Positions 59,105 through 64,000 of a DNA stretch of 64,000 nucleotides are shown in pieces (position 1 is the first letter of the stretch; every line of letters begins with the position of its first letter). The stretch lies in assembly GCF_003086295.3 (NCBI RefSeq), contig NC_092050.1, positions 149,736,699-149,800,698 of the forward strand, read 5' to 3'. Origin of the DNA: Arachis hypogaea. Lineage: Eukaryota > Streptophyta > Magnoliopsida > Fabales > Fabaceae. The notes under the pieces were generated by a model. That model saw only the letters and a program-made list of their open reading frames with translations. It was not told the DNA's origin and made no database searches. A program made the position numbers and the translations under genes.

Positions 59105-60313
59105 TTTCTTGGGACCAATTTTGGAATGTTAATGGAGATAAGAAGCATAAGGACAAGTTCTTATTGTTGCTGATATTGGATTCTTTTGTTCATTGCTTTA
59201 TTCTGTTCTTGAAAGAATAATTTGGTGTTAAGTTAATGTGGCTTTGAGTGGAATATATGAGGAAAAAAAAAAGAATATTGAGCATGTTTGTTGTTGAATA
59301 ATCTGCAGCAGCATCACAACTTGCACTCCAAGTGTGAAAGCAGATACTTTATTATATATTTATATAACTGCATGATTCTTTTCTCTGCACCATTCTTTTC
59401 TCTGCATGATTCTTTTGGTCTATTTGGATGCGAATTCTATCTAAACTGGTAGATTGAATTCCTAGTTCTTCTTTCTTTTCTCTATTTCTCTTCGATGATT
59501 GTTGCATAATAGCAACTATATTTTTTTTATCTGGAGAATCTTTTTTTAGTTCATTTTTGAGGAATACTTTACTTCAATTGTAGTAAATGTTAATGATAGA
59601 TTCTTGTCTTAACTCTTATGGTTATTATTTGGATTTTCTTTTTTCCTTAATAAAATAAAGCAGTTTTCTTGAGATAAAGTACATAATTTAAACAAACCAA
59701 AAAAATGGAAACAGCAAAACATTAGAACTTTCTATTTTCTAAAGTCTATATATCAGATTCCTGCAGAGCTGAATGTATGATCACTTGATCAGATTCACAA
59801 ATGCAGCAAAACTAAACAGGAAAAATGTATAACAGTTCTGAAATTGAGCCAGTTGAAACCACTTGCACCAAAACACTTGCTAAGCATAACACCAAATCTG
59901 AATGATAAATCATAAAGCTCGAATACATTCTTCAAGAGTGGTGTATTTTATTTATAGAGCCATACACATAATCCTTTTGGTGCTACTGAAAGAAACCTTA
60001 TACATATTTATGCTTTATTTTCTAATTTTTCTTTCAAAAATACAAAAATACAGAATTGAATTGTTAGATTTACAAGAAATCAGGCCCCCCATGAGCTGAA
60101 TAATCATTTTTTTCGTAACAAGGATTCTAGACAATGATGAATAACTAAAATAAATAATAACAATATTGATCTACCAAAAATCTCTTGTTTTCAAGATCAA
60201 TCTGCCCCATCATGCCTCAAAAAACTGGGGCAGAGACACACTATAGTATTAGTATAGCTACCTAGACAGTGACTTGCATGCTGCATGAAGCATAGTTCTA
60301 TATATATAAATAG
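59105..60313. other. Spacer between ERD7-like and GCS genes
   Basis: AT-rich. The right part is probably the GCS 3' UTR and the left part the upstream region of the ERD7-like gene (both on the minus strand). No other gene or element ends seen. Confidence 0.6.
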
Positions 60314-63300
60314 TTAGTGATATTTCTTTGTTTGGCGCCTCTTCTTTCCCTTATTATGATTATTGGCATGTGAGCCTTTATAAGCCAACTCTTTCTTGCC
60401 ATACAAGTATTTTCTTGCCAAGTCTGTGAAAACTGGGTGCATATCCTGTGTTCCTTGAGTTCTCTCAATCTGAACATTATACAACAAAATCATAATTAGT
60501 AGCATAATTAAGATATGATGGTTGGTGAAATTAGCATATAAAATTCGACCAACTTACCCTGCTGACTTTACCATCTTTCAAATAGTATCTGATGCCAGAC
60601 CAATTGATAGATTGAGAGAAGTGAGAGCGAATGGCGCAAATAGTGTATAGGAAGTTACCTACCAACATTGCTAGGAACACCTGTTCAACATTCCAAAGAA
60701 TTGTTATCATTACTTTGGTATTTTTAGGAAGCTTCCGACTCTTGCATTTTGTTCTTTTGTACTTATCATATAATCATCACCTGATAGGCTGATACTACCT
60801 ATCCTATGATGATAAAGTAAGTTTGGAGAAATGAATACTTACAAGACACCAGTTATAGGAACCTAGAGAAAGTGGGGGTGCCTCTGGGGACAATATATTG
60901 CAAAGTCTAACTTCTATCCTTGTCAAGTTCCACATTGAAAAAAGGGCAAGAAGAGTGCACCCTGCTAGCAAGCCCACCAATCTTACTCCTAAGGAAACAC
61001 AAACCGTTAGAATGCTTGAGTTTTCTGAGGGAAAAATTTTTCATCCTTTTTTGCATACTTTGTGTTTTCATGAATGTTTCCATTAGTAGAAATGGAATAT
61101 AAATAAGGAAGAACATAAATAATACACTATAAAATATTACAGTAAACTGCCATACCTAATTTCTCTTTCTTTCTCTTAAAACCTCACACAATCCATGTGT
61201 ACTGCAAACTTAGATCAAGTTCTTTATACCTAACTCCATGTTATGAGTGCAAACTTTTAATTTTAAATTACTCTTTCTTAAGGGCAACCAGGTGCACAAG
61301 CATTCGACTGTTAACATAGGATTCGGGAAAGGGCTACACTCAAAAGGTGTAATGTACGCAACCTAACCTAATAATTACATCAGTGGTTGTTTCCACGGCT
61401 TGAACCCGTGACCTTGAGGTCACATAGAGACAACTCAATCATTGCTCCAAGGTTCCCTTCTTAGAGAGAAAATAAAAATGCACTTGTCATTGTTCAATTT
61501 GTGAATAGGTTAAAATAGATATATAGCATGAAAGATCCTTATCAGGAGAGTTCTGACACATTCACAAACAACCTACCTAAAAGGGAAAGAAAGTGTTCTC
61601 ACCCCCATAAACATAGGTATTTTCTTCAATTGATTGGCCATTCATGTAAAGTCTAAGTGCTGCCACAACATGAACCACTGCCATAAAAAATGGTGCTACA
61701 AATCCCCATGACAAATAGCAGTGCACAACAAATAATGCACGGTTCATTATCTGATTCACTTTGAATGTGTATGACTCCAAAACAAATGTTTGTTTTCTCA
61801 AATAGTTCCAATACCTGCATACAATTTTAAAATAGTTACCATCATAGAATATATGAAGAAAGAAAGAAAAAAACATTAATTGTCACAACAAACCTTGCAA
61901 AATTAAGATCAGTTGCAAGGGGATGAGGAAAGACAGCAACTGGGGGAGAAGAAACTAGCTTCTTGTGAGCCCCTGAATTTGACAATAGTATGGCCATAAA
62001 CACAACATGCATGGTAGCCATTAGTCCCTCTATTCAAGGTTTGAGAACAACTATCACATTGATAAAAGTTAATGTATCTAGATACAAAAGGTATACCAGC
62101 TACGGCCGAAAGAGTCATGTCATCAGAATATCCACCGTATCGAAGACTGGAGACTACGCCATAATTGTCTTTCCTAAAGTCCACAGCATGCATCTAGAGG
62201 AAAACTGAATATACTTAGAATTGATTAAATTTTAAGATTTTAAGACATTAATCATATTCTTTTGTGTGGCAACTACAATAAAAAGTAGAAGCTACTTGCC
62301 ATCATGCATCCTCCCCAAAGAAAGAATGTTTTTCCACCTGTGGCAAATCCCATTGAACAAGGCTGAAAAAAATGTGAAGAATCATATTATGCAGACTTAT
62401 AAACATAGATTCTAATAAATAAAAAAGCAAGAGGGTAGTTGTGTACCATATGGTATTCATAGATGCAGTAACTTCCTAAACTTCCGGATGGTAAATCAAG
62501 AGGGTATCCGGTTTGAATAAATATCTATTAAGCATGAAAATAGTAAAATTCTAAACAAATGTAACCATAGAAATGATCTGATTGTTAAAAAAGGGAAAAA
62601 GAATCATGTAAATTATATACCTCAGGATTCTTTTCCATTTCATAAGTTAGGCTTCCAATAGTTCCAGGATGAAGCCTAACATCATCATCCAAGAACAATA
62701 CATACTTGCTGTCTTTGTGCATTTTCTCCACTCCAACCTGCCCAGGTTCCAATACTATTCAATTTTAGTGAATTTGATTTGTGGTTTGTTTTGGTACATA
62801 AATTGCTGTTTGTGGTGATTAACTTACAACAAGTATTCATTTAGAGCGAATTCAGAATCAAAGATGAAAAAAGTGAAGTTCAAATGTATAACAAGGTCCT
62901 ACTTTGTATTCAAATATGCTAGAAAAGTGAAATTAAGAAAAAATGTTATACCAACTGATTATGAATCTTTTGACTACAAGTTGTTGACAAACCAGCTACA
63001 ATAACCTTAGCATCAATAGCACTCTGCATATACCAATTGATTATCAGTGCAAGGAGAACAAATTAATAGAATCAAGCCCCATTTTGATGTTGATCAAAAG
63101 GGGAAAAGCCTCAATATGAAGTTTTTAGTTGTACCCCAAATTCTGATATCAGTTCTGATACAGCATTGTAAGCAGGGTCATCTCTACTTTCTACCACTAA
63201 CAGAAATTCTAGAGGGCCACCATAAAGTGATGTTAACTGCACATGTAACAGAAACAATAATCATAGATAAAAACTTGCATATTCAAAATGAAAATAGTTT

Positions 63301-63826
63301 GATATACTTTCTACAAACTTATAAAACAATGTAATTCATGAATGTACACAAATAAAAGTTGTTTGATTATGCACTATATTAATTTCAATCTTGATGGAAA
63401 TTTGGCATATATGAATTGTTTAAGAACTAGTCTTTTATACCTGACTCCTCCAGTTGTGGAGATTGTGCTCTCCAAACCCTTTTAAGGGCATAATTACTGT
63501 CACTCTTGGCAGATTAACCTGATTGGAATGCTCAAGTTGATTGATATCATGACAAAGGAAAGCAAAACTATTACCCTTATCCATACTTCTCTTTATTCTT
63601 TTTCTCTCTTTGTTCCTGATATGCCAAAAAAATCTCATGTAAGTTTCTTTGTATCATCATAATAGTATTTTCATGCTTCTATAGTACATTTAATGTATGT
63701 TCCAAAAATATTATAAAAACAAAAGAGTAGGCGATTGTAGATGTTTCTGGAGCACGCATTAAACGAGTACCTGATATGAGCAGCAAGGGCCCATCCAATA
63801 GCAAGAACTAAGGAAATTAAACATCC
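60314..63826 (-). CDS. GCS: Ceramide glucosyltransferase (GT21), 5' part outside window
   Basis: Moves glucose from UDP-glucose to ceramide, making glucosylceramide at the ER/Golgi membrane. Thirteen minus-strand exons: 63826-63771, 63615-63441, 63236-63135, 63023-62952, 62737-62621, 62524-62447, 62362-62300, 62193-62097, 61972-61894, 61814-61603, 60988-60843, 60680-60558, 60469-60314. They give 491 aa plus stop; the Arabidopsis protein is about 520 aa, so only about 30 N-terminal residues lie beyond 64,000. The first visible exon is the end of the N-terminal membrane anchor (CLISLVLAIGWALAAHI). GT21 motifs are intact: VVESRDDPAY (D1), LFLDDDVRLH (D2), GGYSDDMTL (D3) and ARYWNYLRKQ. Hydrophobic segments follow in exons 10-12, and a Lys-rich tail ends the protein. 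The intron after GGCMM uses a GC donor (GCAAGT) with an AG acceptor; all others are GT-AG. An Au-like SINE lies in intron 10. Confidence 0.96.
61281..61457 (-). mobile_element. Au-like SINE in a GCS intron
   Basis: The minus strand reads GGAACCTTGGAGCAATGATT (A-box region), GGTCACGGGTTCAAGCC (B box), GTGGAAACAACC, then GTTGCGTACATTACACC and a GTGCACC...TGCCCTT end, the order of Au-type plant SINEs. It is flanked by TTCTTA at 61,275-61,280 and 61,458-61,463. It lies in the same direction as the gene. The body has several substitutions, so it is an old copy. Confidence 0.75.
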
Positions 63827-64000
63827 CTGCAAAGCAAACACAAGTGTTTATGTTTTTATGACATGTTTATCAAGGTAGATTTTCAATTCTCTCAAGGGAG
63901 AATTTCCTTTCTATAACTATGCTAGAACCGAGTACCATAGTGAGGATAAGACAAATGCATGCTTTATGCTCTCGAGTTTTTGAAAGGTATCTCCCAACTA
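63827..64000 (-). other. GCS intron running off the window
   Basis: AT-rich, no coding frame matching the expected N-terminus. The first coding exon must lie beyond 64,000. Confidence 0.7.

Overview
This window is plant nuclear DNA, a eudicot and most likely a legume. The evidence is intron-split genes with plant-type protein families, a Tat-lineage Ty3/gypsy element, a Ty1/copia element, MULE-like and hAT-like elements and an Au-like SINE. Arachis is a reasonable guess from the retroelement style and the ACGCG-rich LTR, but the sequence does not prove it.

Layout: positions 1-52,325 are repeats and 53,356-64,000 is a gene island. The repeat half is dominated by a chimeric tandem array with an 844 bp unit. 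About 617 bp of each unit is an antisense piece of a Tat gypsy pol gene (thumb region, degenerate RNase H, start of a second RNase H). About 227 bp is a sense-strand piece of an FLS2-like receptor kinase gene (membrane segment to glycine-rich loop). Two full units and part of a third end at 2,024, and 20 units run from 20,603 to 37,454. Both arrays end at the same point, where the kinase reading frame runs on into single-copy sequence. Both are followed by copies of the same flank (A, 2,025-12,370; B, 37,455-52,325), so the locus is a large direct duplication.

The two flanks date each other's insertions. A carries a 1,051 bp inverted-repeat element, a solo LTR and a 552 bp foldback element. 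B carries a 7 kb copia element, with another foldback element inside one LTR, and a 1.26 kb hAT-like element. The matching empty site is visible for most of them. Between the flanks (14.3-21.2 kb) lie decayed parts of Tat elements: a minus-strand gag split by a hAT-like MITE, a plus-strand extra ORF with its own promoter-like region, and a minus-strand RNase H/integrase pol with stop codons.

The gene island holds three conserved genes, all resolved exon by exon: a 20S proteasome beta-7 (PBB) subunit with 8 exons and 273 aa; an ERD7/senescence-domain protein on the minus strand with 6 exons and 381 aa; and the last 13 coding exons (491 aa) of ceramide glucosyltransferase on the minus strand, whose start lies beyond 64,000. 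The three are unrelated housekeeping or stress genes and show no sign of joint function.
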